64,000 bases of DNA from Lumbricus terrestris (taxonomy: Eukaryota > Annelida > Clitellata > Crassiclitellata > Lumbricidae), in NCBI GenBank assembly GCA_949752735.1, contig OX457043.1, positions 40,549,297-40,613,296 of the forward strand, read 5' to 3'. Both the position numbers and the translations under genes were made by a program. Below are positions 11,978 to 24,193 of the stretch, piece by piece; the stretch's first letter is position 1; the number at the start of each line of letters is the position of its first letter. The notes beneath the pieces are model-generated. The model ran no database searches and was not told where the DNA came from. It saw nothing but the letters and a program-made list of their open reading frames with translations.

Positions 11978-11985
11978 CATATATG
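11794..11985. repeat. (CATA)n microsatellite
   Basis: About 45 CATA units with two CATT interruptions near 11905. Confidence 0.95.
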
Positions 11986-12051
11986 CATAATTGTATACAT
12001 ACACACAAATATACACATATATGACACATGCAAGGGGAGTAATAAAGAAAA

Positions 12052-12104
12052 TACTTACTTACTTACTTACTTACCTACTTACTTACTCACTTACTTACTT
12101 GCTT
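12052..12104. repeat. (ACTT)n microsatellite
   Basis: About 13 ACTT units with single-base variants. Confidence 0.9.
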
Positions 12105-12715
12105 GTAATAGGCCTAGTTAAGTAGGCTATGCTTTTAAAAAATAAACTCTTGACATCAAAACACGAACCCAAAAATTATTTAGCATCAAATATTTAATAA
12201 TAAGTTTCGTAACATGATATTTTCTAAATTAACAAAAAAATATTTTGAATAACAAATTCGATTAATTGATTCTGTTGAGTTGGCGTACGATAGCCATTGT
12301 GATTCCGGGCAACTTTCATCAGCATGCATGGCGACCATTGTTTGGCGGCCCATTTACATGGTCGCGGTTCAGTTTGAGTCGCAGATGGTTAATGGACGCG
12401 ATAATGAATGGGTGGATATACATGTAATTGGATTGATACAAATGATATTTAACATTGCGCATAGTATATAGAGCGCAGAAAGCGCATTGCATTGTTTTAC
12501 TCATTAAGTGGAACTATAATAAATGTTCAAATAAAATACAACAACAACATTGTAGTGGCTAAGAACAATACAACATGATGCTGCATCTAGAGTTTGCCAA
12601 CTTGGATGGGGGGCTCCTGAGTACTATTCTTCACGTCGTCTTTCATTTAACATCTATAGCTAAATAGTTTTGATATTTGGGACGCATCTGTAAAGCTATT
12701 CTTTCTACGCAGATC

Positions 12716-15700
12716 TCAGAGTTTTGCCTTAGGAGCCTCAGCTGAGTACTGAACAGCCTGTGTGACGCTGTAGGCATCGTTTTGCAACCTCTCGCCCAAT
12801 CCCTCCATCAGTCGTTGCTCCACATTCCTTGAATCAATTGTTAACGGGAAGTGCAAGAGGACCCCTAGTCTGACGTCATCCGAGGCTGTGCTGAAGTAAT
12901 GAAGCAGATGGCTATATACATGGCTCAGGAAAATCGTCTCACAATCACCGTAGAAAAATATATCGATCTTTAATCCGTACTTGCAAGGCAGGGGGGTCGA
13001 ATAGCTGAGTCCAGTGATCTCGCCATTTTGCCCTCTGCTTCCAGTCCCCGGATGTCCACGGTCTTCGGCTGGGGAGTGACCTGCACTGGACGTGAGATTG
13101 GAAGGGCAGCGATCGTCAATAGTTGACGCTGCATCCAGGCTAATGAACACTTTGGCAACTGAAAGCATGTAACGTAGACCAGATCTGTTGGGTTGTGTTG
13201 GCATCCAAGTGGAACCAAATGGGAATAAGTCGACCACGTACTTTGATACGAATCGAACCAGCTGATCAGAGCGTTCCAGCCACTCTGCTCCCTTCGTATA
13301 CGATAAACTGAATGGACGAACAGCACCAAGTGACATGTGGCGAATGTGGATGAATCGGCTCAGCCATTGGCGATCGGCAAGCTTATAGGTCAATATATTC
13401 TGAAACAAATAAATACCGAATTGGTATGGAATTGGAAAAATGAACGTAATGAAAAATATGGCCTAAAGTAGTTGCCAATTGCTAAGACTATTAGCCTAAC
13501 ACAGAATTTTCGCATAGTAATGCACTTGGGAGAGACTTGCATTGGCTCTTCCCCATAAAGACTGCGCCGAGACTAGACTTATTAATTAATTAATTAATTA
13601 ATTAATTAATTAAGGTTTACGTGTATTCCGATGGAGCTCAAACAGTCAGTGTGACTGACTGACTGACTGACTGACTGACTGACTGACTGACTGACTGACT
13701 GACTGACTGACTGACTGACTGACTGACTGACTGACCGACTGACTGACAAGTTGTTGAGTGCCTGATTGATAGACGGAAGGAGTTGCTAACATATGCCGAT
13801 TCGTTGATTCATTGATTGACTGGACCATGCACGCATCATGATGACAATGACGACAATGATAACTAATGTGATGATAACGACAACGTAAACAATGAGCTGC
13901 GGTCACCACTATAGCCTACCCAGTGGTAGAGCAACTTCCATTTCTTCATCTTCTTAACGATATTCGACGTGTACATTGTGTCTTGGACGACTCTAGTAAT
14001 CATCGGATGTTCCCTGTGTACATGGAGAAGGAGTGGAGACGCATCGGAGGATCCAAGACCACGACCCTGGTGGGAGGGTCGAACGCGACCCGACAAGCCA
14101 CTGATCAAGTCATCGCGGTCCGAATAAAAGCGACAGTTGCACAGAGACACCTACAGATATAAATACAGTGATTTCTGCTGCTCACTTCTTAGTGCATAAC
14201 AAGCGCTTGAATAATGCGTGGCACGCTTGGGTTGGAGCCATGGGAGCCCTATGCTCCACTCTGAGGCCAAGTGAATGCACCGTGGCATTCGCATAGATCT
14301 GATGAAGTACTTGCAGTTGCGCTATATTATGTGTAACCTAGAACAGCACTGCTGAATTATAAGGTCATGATGAGGAAAACAACAACAACGACAACGACGG
14401 TTAAGATGATTATGATGTTCATGGTAACTACAGATGTTTCGTTTATTTCATAAAAATAATTAATCAATGCTATACCAATAATATTGAAGCCACGCCCAGG
14501 GGCGGATTCAGGGGGCCAATCCGGCCATGCCCCATTTAGAAATTTCTTTATTTTTGACCAGCTATTTTGCTCGGAAAGTAGACGTGGCTCCCCCCCATGA
14601 GTAGTTCCGTAGGACTTTGCCCCCCTCGAAAATTTCTGTATCCGCCCTTGGCCACGCCTCACAACTATGTATTGCCATCCAAAGATGACAGACATTACAT
14701 CTCTCGGGTTTTGTATAAAAAGGCACCCTATGCTCATTAATGATGATAAATTGTCTAATCCCATTAGCCTAGTAGCCTATATAATTATATAAACATAGGA
14801 TTATTCTTGTTGCAATTTATCATATTTATGTCATTTTATGCTCTCATCCCAGGACAAATCCAACTAGACTTCTAGTGGTTACCAGCTCGTTATCTCCAAC
14901 CCTCAATATTTCTCAACGACGTGCTGAGGGTCGTACCCCTAGCTCAGTGGTTCCCAACCTTTATTGACTTGAGGGCCACTTTTTCTAAGTTGGAGGACAC
15001 GAGGGCCACTTTTTCTTAGTTGAAGGACATTAGGGGGCCACAAGGTCAAAATTGTATTAACTAAAAGCATATAAAATTGTTATACTTGATTCAAAATATG
15101 TTTTATGTTATTTATCAACGCTAAAATAAAATAATTTGCAATAGAAAATAATAATAATGTGTTCTATCCTGTCCAAATTGTTAATTTTTTCATATATTTT
15201 TGATAATTCTTTCAGAGATGAGGGCCATTTTCTGAGGCCTGGCGGGCCATTTTCTGAGGCCTGGCGGGCCACTTTTGGCCCGCGGGCCACGGGTTGGGAA
15301 CCGCTGCCCTAGCTAAAACATGACCCCGCATATTATGTTCGTTCTGCTAAGTCACTTGTTAAATTGCGGATCATTATAAGACAGTGTTAGCGAACCTTAG
15401 ACACAAGCCTAACTACAGTGGCGGCGTTAGGGGGAACTGGGGGCTAAGCCCCCCTACAAGAGGCTCAGCCCCCTAAAAAGGGCCATCCGTATTTTTCACA
15501 TAGAAAAATCCACGATTTTCGGGGTCGATGGCTAAAAAAAAGGTCGTAAGAAATTTTCACGGCGAAAATGGAAAATTTTCAAGAGATTTCGGTCGACGAC
15601 TAAAAAAAAGGTCGTCAGAAATTTTGACGGATGAAAATGTGAAATTTTCGCCTCGGGGCTTCAGCCCCCCCCCCAAAACTTAAATCCTGGCGCCGCAACT

Positions 15701-16080
15701 GCCTAACTATGGTTCGGTTTGGTTGCAATTGTGTAATGGTTGAGTCATACAATCAATTATTCAGACAACGATGGGCCTACCAGTTTACCATCTTCCTCGT
15801 AGACGTAAATGACGTGTAGCTTCGAGTGCATAAACGTGTAGAATAACGACTGCATGTAATCAAAACCGATATAAACGTCATCGTTAATATCCATTATGGC
15901 ATCAAGGTCGTCGAAAGTCGCACGCCTTACTTTGCCATTCCCTCCATCCTTCTTTCCATCTACTGTGTGTCCATCTTTTCCAACTAACTCCTTCCTCTGT
16001 TCTCCTCCTCCCCTACTTCCTACGTCTCCTTTTCCGCTCATTTCCAATTGCATCTGTTTCATCCGTCCTAAAGCAAACAT
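12716..16080 (-). CDS. NAT16-like: NAT16-like GNAT N-acetyltransferase, gene 2
   Basis: Exons: A 15781-16080, B 13920-14150, C 12716-13399, with phase-0 GT-AG introns; predicted 404 residues from the outermost Met. Internal Mets in the first 15 codons are alternatives, so the start is uncertain. Exon A carries KVRRATFDDLDAIMDINDD and FDYMQSLFYTFMHSKL. Exon B carries the acetyl-CoA motif in SHQGRGLG (about residues 126-133) and an MYTSNIVKKMKKWKLLYHW segment that lines up with the helix after the motif in NAT16. Exon C starts NILTYKLADRQWLSRF after TTTCAG and ends at a TAA/TAG-class stop at 12716. Intron 1 carries three hAT-like elements. It is a tandem paralogue of the flanking copies; family membership is firm, substrate unknown. 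Confidence 0.82.
13581..13613. repeat. (TTAA)n microsatellite
   Basis: Eight ATTA units in intron 2 of GNAT gene 2. Confidence 0.95.
13652..13747. repeat. (GACT)n microsatellite
   Basis: About 24 GACT units with one CGAC interruption. The poly-(Ser-Gln-Val) open frame across it is an artefact. Confidence 0.95.
14497..14650. mobile_element. hAT-like MITE, CAGGGGCGGAT ends
   Basis: Ends CAGGGGCGGATTCAG and CTGTATCCGCCCTTG, 154 bp, flanked by GCCACGCC on both sides (14489-14496, 14651-14658). Same family as 40378-40680; a truncated relative lies near 60320-60400. Confidence 0.9.
14945..15306. mobile_element. hAT-like element, CAGTGGTTCCCAACC ends
   Basis: Ends CAGTGGTTCCCAACC and GGTTGGGAACCGCTG, 362 bp, flanked by CCCTAGCT on both sides (14937-14944, 15307-15314). 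The termini are the classic hAT/Charlie-type sequence. The interior has repeated GGGCCAC words and no transposase. Confidence 0.92.
15416..15701. mobile_element. hAT-like MITE, CAGTGGCGGCG ends
   Basis: Ends CAGTGGCGGCGTTAG and CTGGCGCCGCAACTG, 286 bp, flanked by CCTAACTA (15408-15415, 15702-15709). The interior holds two GACGACTAAAAAAAAGGTCGT hairpin words also found in other families here. Confidence 0.9.
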
Positions 16081-16301
16081 TCATCTACAAACGAACACAA
16101 ATGCTGTGGAGCTTGCATGCGATACAAGTTACAGACCCGGACCAGCTGGTATTTGGACATTGGACCTCGATCGTTGCAAAGTCCTCAGTCCTTGAGCGAA
16201 GCAGGCAACGTCGGTAACTAAATGTTACACAATACTATTATAGACACCGAGATGGTGCATTGTAGGCTACGTAATAAGTGTCGATAAATATAGGCCTATG
16301 T

Positions 16302-16517
16302 CAGGGCTGTACAGGTTTTTTAACGTGCAGTTGTACACAAAATTGGCAGCTCTAAATGAATTTGTGCAGTTGTATAAGCACTTAATGTATTATGTAGGCC
16401 TACTGTAAAACTAGTAAAAAGGGTCAAATGTCCCCCGATTGGAAGTAATTTACCATTGAGGATGGGAAGAGAAAGAAGAAGTTGTGCAGTTCTAAAATTC
16501 CCTTAAAAACAGCCCTG
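16302..16517. mobile_element. hAT-like MITE, CAGGGCTGT ends, degraded
   Basis: Ends CAGGGCTGTAC and AACAGCCCTG with the internal word TGCAGTTGTACACAAAATTG shared with 35921-36435. The flanking 8-mers (GCCTATGT, GGCCTGTA) do not match cleanly. Confidence 0.6.
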
Positions 16518-16929
16518 GGCCTGTACTCGTAAATTTTAAGGCGAGTGTATACACGCTGACCGGAAGAAAAATCGACTTTTTGGGTGCGAAATTTCTGAAG
16601 ACCTTTTTTTAGTCATCCGCCCCAAAATTCCCCCACTTTTCTCCGTCCGAAAAATCTGAAGACCTTTTTTTAGTCATCCGCCGAAAAAATCCCCCACTTT
16701 TCTCCGTCCGAAAAATCTGATGACCTTTTTTAGTCTTTCGCGGAGTTCGAGTTCGTTCTGAGGTCGCCACTACTGTCTACTCTAGCTGTAAGGATAAGCA
16801 CTAAGCGGACTAATAACTTACAGGAACGCCTGTAAGTTCAAAAGGATCAAGCGATCGTGGTTCACGGGAATTATGACTCTGCATGCGTTAGCAAGCTGCG
16901 AGGGAACAGCCAACTAAATGCGCGCCGCG

Positions 16930-17078
16930 CACACACACACAGACACACATAGACACACACAGACACACACATACACACACAGACACACACATGCACACAT
17001 ACACACACATACACACACATACACACACAGATACACACATACACACACATACACACACAGACACGCACATACACACAC
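16930..17078. repeat. (ACACAG/ACACAT)n microsatellite
   Basis: Array equivalent to 943-1052. Long Cys/Val-rich minus-strand frames across it are artefacts. Confidence 0.92.
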
Positions 17079-17092
17079 CGATATATAAGCGC

Positions 17093-17345
17093 TGACTCGA
17101 CTCACTTAGCTTGGCTACATCGGTAAGGTCGATGGCCGCGCGCCTGTACGCTACTTTGTGAAAGAGAGCGTGCGGGCCGCGGTTCGATTCCCGAAGGTGG
17201 CTATTTCAGAGATTCAAATCTCGGGCTAGTCCACGGGGACCTAAATGGCGTGGCGACACTAATCATCTCTGATATGGCAGTGTCGTTAAACATGTAACAT
17301 TAACCATCACTTAGCCTACAGAGCCGCCTCTAGGCTTTAGATGGA
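17093..17345 (+). mobile_element. tRNA-derived SINE (duplicated copy)
   Basis: Same unit as 1072-1320, with box B GCGGTTCGATTCCCG intact and a short deletion after CTCGGGCTAG. Confidence 0.7.
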
Positions 17346-17539
17346 AGCTCTTTTTTTAATCACACAGTGACGTTAAGCTGCAACACATCCTCGTCTTCTA
17401 TGGAATTTCTCGACAACCCTCTTTCTTAACTACTGTAACTGTAACATCCTAACGAATAGCCACAAGCATCAAGAGTTAGATTTACAAATACTCACATTAA
17501 CATGTAACTACGCATAACCGTCCAACGTATCGCTAATAT

Positions 17540-17800
17540 TTTCATCAATCCGAATTCTACCATGGCATGAATCATTTTTACCCGTCCAGCATACATTTGT
17601 GCAAGGACTAACCTACGTTTTACTACTCCAGCTTCTATTTGAGCAACAACTATTTTTATCAATCTAACTTCTATTTTAGTGACAATAATTATTTTTTCTT
17701 CAACGAAACTTATATTTAGGCATGAATCTTTTAATCAATCCCATTTCTATTTAAGAAAACATTATTTCCATCAATCCAACTTCCATTTACTAGAATTCTT
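17540..17800 (-). repeat. degenerate ~35-bp satellite array (duplicated copy)
   Basis: Counterpart of 1505-1765. The unit core on the minus strand is AATAGAAGYTGGATTGAT. Confidence 0.65.
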
Positions 17801-17899
17801 TTCGTCTGCAATCCATCTCACGTGTATATACAACCAGGACGAACATTTCTTATGACAAAGCGCCCTAGAATCATGTATATGGTATATACCATAAATATA

Positions 17900-19302
17900 C
17901 AGGGTGGCTCAAAAAAAAACGTACCACCGGGGAAAATGCGATATCTTCGCCGCCGATTGAACTTTTTCTGCGAAAATATCCCAATTTGTAGGAGAATGAA
18001 TTTCCAACAATCCCTGAAAGTTTCATTTGAAACTTTTCATGTTTGCAAAAGTTACAGCTGTTCAAACTTAAAATTTCGTTTTTTCAAATATCCGCGGAAA
18101 ATTTACGTCACTTGTAGATTTCCATGTCATATGATATCACTTTTCACTACGACCTCAGCATTCGGTTTTGCAGTTTATTGTAAGGTATAATGAGAGTGTC
18201 CACTCTCTGCCTTAACACAAGCTCAAATTCTTTTTGTGAATCTTAGTATGGCCTTGTTGGTCGGGTCCTGCGGCAACTGACCCCACATTAGCAGCAAGAC
18301 TTGCTTCAGCTGGCCAATGTTCTCCAACTTGGGATTAAATGTCTTGCAGCGTTCCAGCATAGCTCCCCAGACGTGATAAACAAGAGGGTTAAGGTCTGGC
18401 GAGTTTGTAAATCATCTTTGCCAATGCATTTACTTCAGTTGATGTCAATAAGGTAGCGCCATCATAATCAACCTTGCCGTGCGAGCAAGCAGGCGCACTG
18501 TCCTGCTGCATAATAAAACCAGATGTTAGAGCATACCTGGTCTTCAATGAGTCTGGGTAAGCGAGTTCAATGATGAGTTTGACATCTAACCTACTGAATG
18601 GGATTAATTGCAGTCTTTTCTTGCAGCCGCAACACACGCCGGCATATCTGATGCCGAAACCACGATTTGCTTTGCAAACTTGACCTTTCGATTACCAAGC
18701 GAATTTCGTGAAAATCGCGCTTTTTCCGTCAGATCAAGCGACCACTTCCTGCCTCTCTTCCGACATCTGATCTTCGTTACATAAACCCGTTTGCAGATAG
18801 TCTTCAATGTGCTCAGGCTCCACTTTTCACTGGGTATTTTGCTATGATCACGCGATGTCTCAGTCTCTGTTCATGCAAAGTCCGAGTTCCCATTTGATCT
18901 TTTGCAGAAACTTTGCCCATGACGTTCATTGTTTGGGTTCACCAATTGAGACCTTAATCTATAAAATATCACCAAATACCAGCAGATTGCTTCATAAACA
19001 GCTTCTTTACAGCTCATAGTGAGGTCGTATGACATCATCATCAATGTGTGTGTGTTGTAATTTGCCAAACATCCTAATGAAATCACTTGTATTGGAGCAT
19101 GATTCTCCGGATAATTGAAAAAACGAAATTTTAAGTTTGAACAGCTGTAACTTTTGCAAACATGAAAAGTTTCAAATGAAACTTTCAGAAATTGTTGTAT
19201 ATTCATTCCTCTGTAAATTGTGAAATTTTCGCAGAAAAACCCCAATCGGCTGCGAAGATATCGCATTTTCCCCGGTGGTACGTTTTTTTTTGAGCCACCC
19301 TG
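17900..19302 (-). mobile_element. Tc1/mariner-type transposon, defective
   Basis: Inverted ends CAGGGTGGCTCAAAAAAAA and its complement, extending ~55 bp inward. TA duplications lie at 17898-17899 and 19303-19304. The paralogous empty site at about 1865-1880 reads straight across one TA. Minus-strand fragments resemble a DDE transposase: GFIMQQDSAPAC (compare the common QQDGAPAH block) and further on NSPDLNPLVYHVWGAMLE. Frames are broken, so it is not autonomous. A relative is at 46491-47979. Confidence 0.88.
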
Positions 19303-19771
19303 TATATTGTGCATATTTGTCCAAACATCTAGAATTTAGAAACATTGAACAGACCTGAGTATACGATCGACTTTCCGCGACCTGGCAACCAATCGTTCGC
19401 TTTTGGTTATCGCGGTTCACAGCGAATACTGCAGGTAGCACTGGGGTAATGGATTGATTAATGGATAGATGGATAGTTCTAACTAGGCCTATTATAATGG
19501 TATGTTCTATATGCTGTTCAAACTCATATTATGGAGTGCAGAAATGTCATCGATATGAATGTTCAACTACTATTTATAATAAGTCTACAATCCAAAATTA
19601 ACAAAATAGCAATATTAAAAATGACGATGATTCGACATTGTCTCATCTTGGATGGTAGTATAGGATCATCGTTTCTTGTCTTCTTTGATCATCTTAAGCA
19701 TACAGTGTTTCTGATGTCTGGGAGGCGCCTGTGAGGAAGTGCAAACTCTAATCTCTATTTAGGCTAAGACG

Positions 19772-22700
19772 TCATGCTTGGCGAAGTTCACTTATGTACT
19801 GAACTGCTTGCGTGAGCCGGAAAGCTTCGCTATCCAACCTTCCGCCCACAACCTCCTTCAGCCGTTCCTCCACATTCTTTGAATCAATTGTTAGCGGAAA
19901 GTGCAGTATGACCCCGTGTCTGGCGTCATCCGAGGTTATGCTAACGAGATGAAGCAGATGGCGATATACATGGCTCAGGAAAATCGTCTCACAATCACCG
20001 TAGAAAAATATATCGAGTTTTATTCCGTACTTGCATGGCAGTACGGTTGAATGGCTGAGTCCTGTGATCTCGCCATCTTGTCCTCTGTCTCCTGTTCTCT
20101 GAGGTCCACGGCCTTCCGCCGAAAGGTCTTCCGTCCTGGGCGTGAGATTGGAAGGACGGCTACCATCAACAGTTGACATTCCATCCAAGCTAACGAATAC
20201 GTTGGCAAGTGAAAGCATATAACGTAGACCTGATCTGGTGACTGGTGTGTGCATCCAAATCTGACCATGTAGGAACAAGTCGACCACGTATTTTGATACG
20301 AATCGAACCAGCTGATCAGAGCGTTCTAGCCATGCTGTACCTTTCGTGTACGATAAGCTGGTTGGACTGTCAGCACCAAATGCCATCTGGTGAATTTGTG
20401 TTAATCGACTCAGCAATTGGCGATCAGCGAGCTTATAGGTCAATATATTCTGAAACAAAGAATTACCGCATGGCCACAGGTTCAGAAACAGTAGACAGCA
20501 TGAATTAGTTTCCGACTGCATTGAACATGCTTATCTACGTCTAGATTAAAGTCTCAGACTAAGAGTCTGACGGCCTGTATGGCCGTCAGACTCTTCGTCT
20601 GAAATTTGAATCTCGACGTAAATAAGCATTTTATTTTTCGACAATGACAATTGCAGCAAATGATGTCAGTCGCATCTTTGAGGGGTGACAGGACAATTAC
20701 CCCCTGGACAATTACCCCCCGGACAATTACCCCCCGACAATTACCCCCTGGACAATTACCCCCCAGGACAATTACCCCCCGGACAACTACCCCCCATGCC
20801 AATTACCCCCCGGACAACTACCCCCCGTGCCAATTACCCCCCGGACAATTACCCCCCGTACCAATTACCCCCCGGACAATTACCCCCCGTGTCATGTTAG
20901 GTGCAAGTTAGTGTTAAGCATTCACGAAAAATATTAAATAAAATCCAATCTAAAAACGGCTCTAAGCTAGTTGTAACGCCTGCCTAATAAAATCTTAAAA
21001 TGTTTATCTTTCCCTCTCTGAGTGCTAGAAGGAGGTATGTACGCAGATAGCTGAGAAATAATGGTAGTAAGGTAAGGATAAATTAAGTACCCCATCTATA
21101 GAGTATATATGTATATATATATATATTATGCAAGAGCGTGCAGGTAACGTATGCATGAGAGCGAGAGAAACAGATACATGGAGATAAATAGAGAAAGACA
21201 GCGAGAGGAACAGAAGAGGCATGGAGTGCTAGAAGGAGGTATGTATACATATATATATACGCAGATAGCTGAGAAATAATGGTAGTAGGAAGGAGTGTGT
21301 ATAAGTATGTAAAATAAGTATTGTAGAGTGAGATAATGACTAAAGATGTCTAACACAGCAAAGTTACTTTTGGACAGGCTTTGGCAGCGCTGAAGGTCTG
21401 ACAAATACGAAGACCATGACCATCCCTAACGCGTATATACGAACAACTGAACAAGCTCACACTGTGCCACGGGGGGTAGTTGTCCGGGGGGTAATTGGTA
21501 CGGGGGGTAATTGTCCGGGGGGTAATTGGCACAGGGGGTAGTTGTCCGGGGGGGTAATTGTCACGGGGGGTAGTTGTCCGGGGGGTAATTGTCCTGGGGG
21601 GTAATTGTCCAGGGGGTAATTGTCGGGGGGTAGTTGTCCGGGGGGTAATTGTCCAGGGGGTAATTGCCCTAGACCCCTTTGAGGCTGTCGATTGAATACA
21701 AGAAACAAAATAATACATTGAAAACAGAGCCTGCACTAATGACAGACAGTCTAATGTTGTCTATAAGCGACAACTTACTGAGACTTAGACTACCAAGGTC
21801 TTTTCGCGCTCGGCGCTCAGTTGGGAGAGATTTTTATTGGCTCTGTTTCTCAAAGACAGATCACTATATCAGACTAGTCTTGGTGGTCTATCACTGCGTG
21901 CCACCTAGACACAGTAAATCACTGAAGGCCCGTAATCAATCCGTTATAGGCTAACACAAAACACACAAAAACAACACGATAACCATCGCTGTGAGGTCAT
22001 TCAAACGCATGGCCATCGTATGCTTCAAGACTATGCTTATAGGACTTAGCCTATGGCGAAAGCAATCCAAAGACTCGTAATCGTAATCGTAATCTCGAGA
22101 CTTCTACAGCGCCCACAAAAGCCAAGTCGCGGGAACCAGCTTATTCACAGGCGCTCAATCAAAACAAAATCGATAGGCAGCAGGTCAAGTCCGGAGAGTC
22201 AGGCAGGCGGATAGATGGACGACTAAGGTGGGTGATGTTTAGAGTTGAAGTGGCGGAGGATGTGAGGAGAAGAGGAAGAATCAGGATAGGATTTTTGAAA
22301 GAGCAATGTTTTCAGTTTTGAGTGAAAGACCTGTGGGGAGATAGCGAGAGGTGGAGTTTTGGTGAGACTGAAGGTCTAGTATTTATGGCAGATTTTTGCA
22401 AATGAAAACAGAAAAAAACACTAATACAGCGTCACTGAAAATTTAATCACCGCTCATGGTGATTTTTTTGTTCCACTTATTCAGACTTTCACGGACTAAC
22501 AATATACTAACAAATTGCGAAGTTGTTGACTATGATGACTATAACGAGTATGTAGGCAACGTACAAATGAGCAATGATCACACCTACCCAATGGTAGAGA
22601 AGCTTCCATTTCTTTATCTTCGCCTCGATGATCGGCGTGTACATTGAGTCCAGGACGACTCTCCTTATCGTGGGATAGTCCCTTTGGAACTGGACGCGGA

Positions 22701-23062
22701 TTGGAGACGCCTCGGAGGATCCAAGGCCACGACCTTGGTGGGAGGGACGAACACGAACGGAGAAGATACTGACGAGGTCATCGCAGTCCTCGTGAAAGCG
22801 AAAATTGATCAACGCAATCTAGAACAACGAGAACAATTATTTCATCTCAAAGCGCATTTCAGCAAAACCTTTTTACGAAGAGTAGGTCTACCGCTAGCTT
22901 TGCTTTGAGTTGTCACAGTGGTCAATCCAGAGTTTTTCAAGAGATTTAGACTTTAGGCGCAGTGCGGCAGTGGATTAAATGACATCCAACCAGAAAGGGT
23001 GTCAATGACGCAAGACATAGGCCTTTATGGTTTTGACTTCAGCTGGAACTTTGGATACTGAG

Positions 23063-23118
<56 letters not shown>

Positions 23119-24125
23119 GACTGAACATCATAAGGATGAGAATGCCTTTTGAGAGAACAGAGTGCAAGTAGAAGGGACACCACACGAGCTTTAAAGAGGA
23201 TGTTATGCAGATGACGGATCCAATAATTATAGAACCTCGGGAGAACAATAGGAATGGGGCACTAAGGGTATCGCGATGAGTGAAGGATTCTTTCACTCAT
23301 TATGAAGATTTTTGTTGCGCCCCTTAAAGGTTACTACTCAGGAGCGCTCCCGACCCAACCTCTGCTGAAAATACGGTTTTTGGGCTTCGATAAACCATGG
23401 GCGAAGTTTATCAGGGACTAGGGGCTAAGCCTCCCCCAAGAAGACCCAGATTAATTTTTTACCGTGTAAATGGAGATCTCAGCCCGAAAAGGTCATCAAG
23501 TGTTTTGGGCCGAGAAAATATTTGTCGACGCCGCTCGTTCTGGACCGAGTCTCAGCCCCAACAAATTTAGCCCCTCCAAGAACGGAAACCAAAGAAACCA
23601 GACTCCGCCCATGCATGGATAAAAACGCATCTGAGCAAACCTATAGGCATAAGGCTATAAACACTTAAACAGTGGAAGTCCATTCCATACCATCGGGCCA
23701 ATAACAGAGAAAGCACGGCAAACTGTAAAATGAAAGAGGTAGAACGCCCTTAAAATTGGTAGTGAGTCAGAGGAGTGACAGGACTCTAATCTTCAAAAGT
23801 TATACACAGACGGTGACTGTCGAGGAGGTCCTATGGTCAGCCGAGTCAAGGGCAAGGAAGTCATTGCATACAGGGCGAGAAGGCAACATATTATGCATAG
23901 ATCCTTTCCATATTGTAACGTAGTTATATATCAGAGAAAAGAACGGAGAAGGAGGAACTTTGCAGAACGACCCCTACGAATCCCATATTGGCATTAAAAG
24001 AAAATTGGTTCTTATAGTGGCTCACAATGCATCGCTTGAAATGTGACCACGTCGGTGATGCACAGGGAGCGAGAGTCAAAGTCTCAAGAAGACTATAGTT
24101 AGTGTAGACATACATAAAATTACTC

Positions 24126-24193
<68 letters not shown>

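Larger units (their letters stand above)
16758..20197. repeat. segmental duplication, right copy
   Basis: Counterpart of 774-3285. It is longer mainly because of a 1.4-kb mariner-type insertion. Its right edge ends inside the intact last exon of GNAT gene 1, so this is probably the source copy. Confidence 0.85.

Noticed and set aside
13646..13909. Ser-Gln-Val repeat protein
   Set aside because: Frame through the GACT microsatellite in a GNAT intron.
16871..17105. Cys/Val-rich minus-strand frames
   Set aside because: Translation of the ACACAG microsatellite.
20651..20911. Pro/Gln/Leu repeat protein
   Set aside because: Translation of the 15-bp foldback arm; the inverted arm at 21457-21736 gives the mirror frames.
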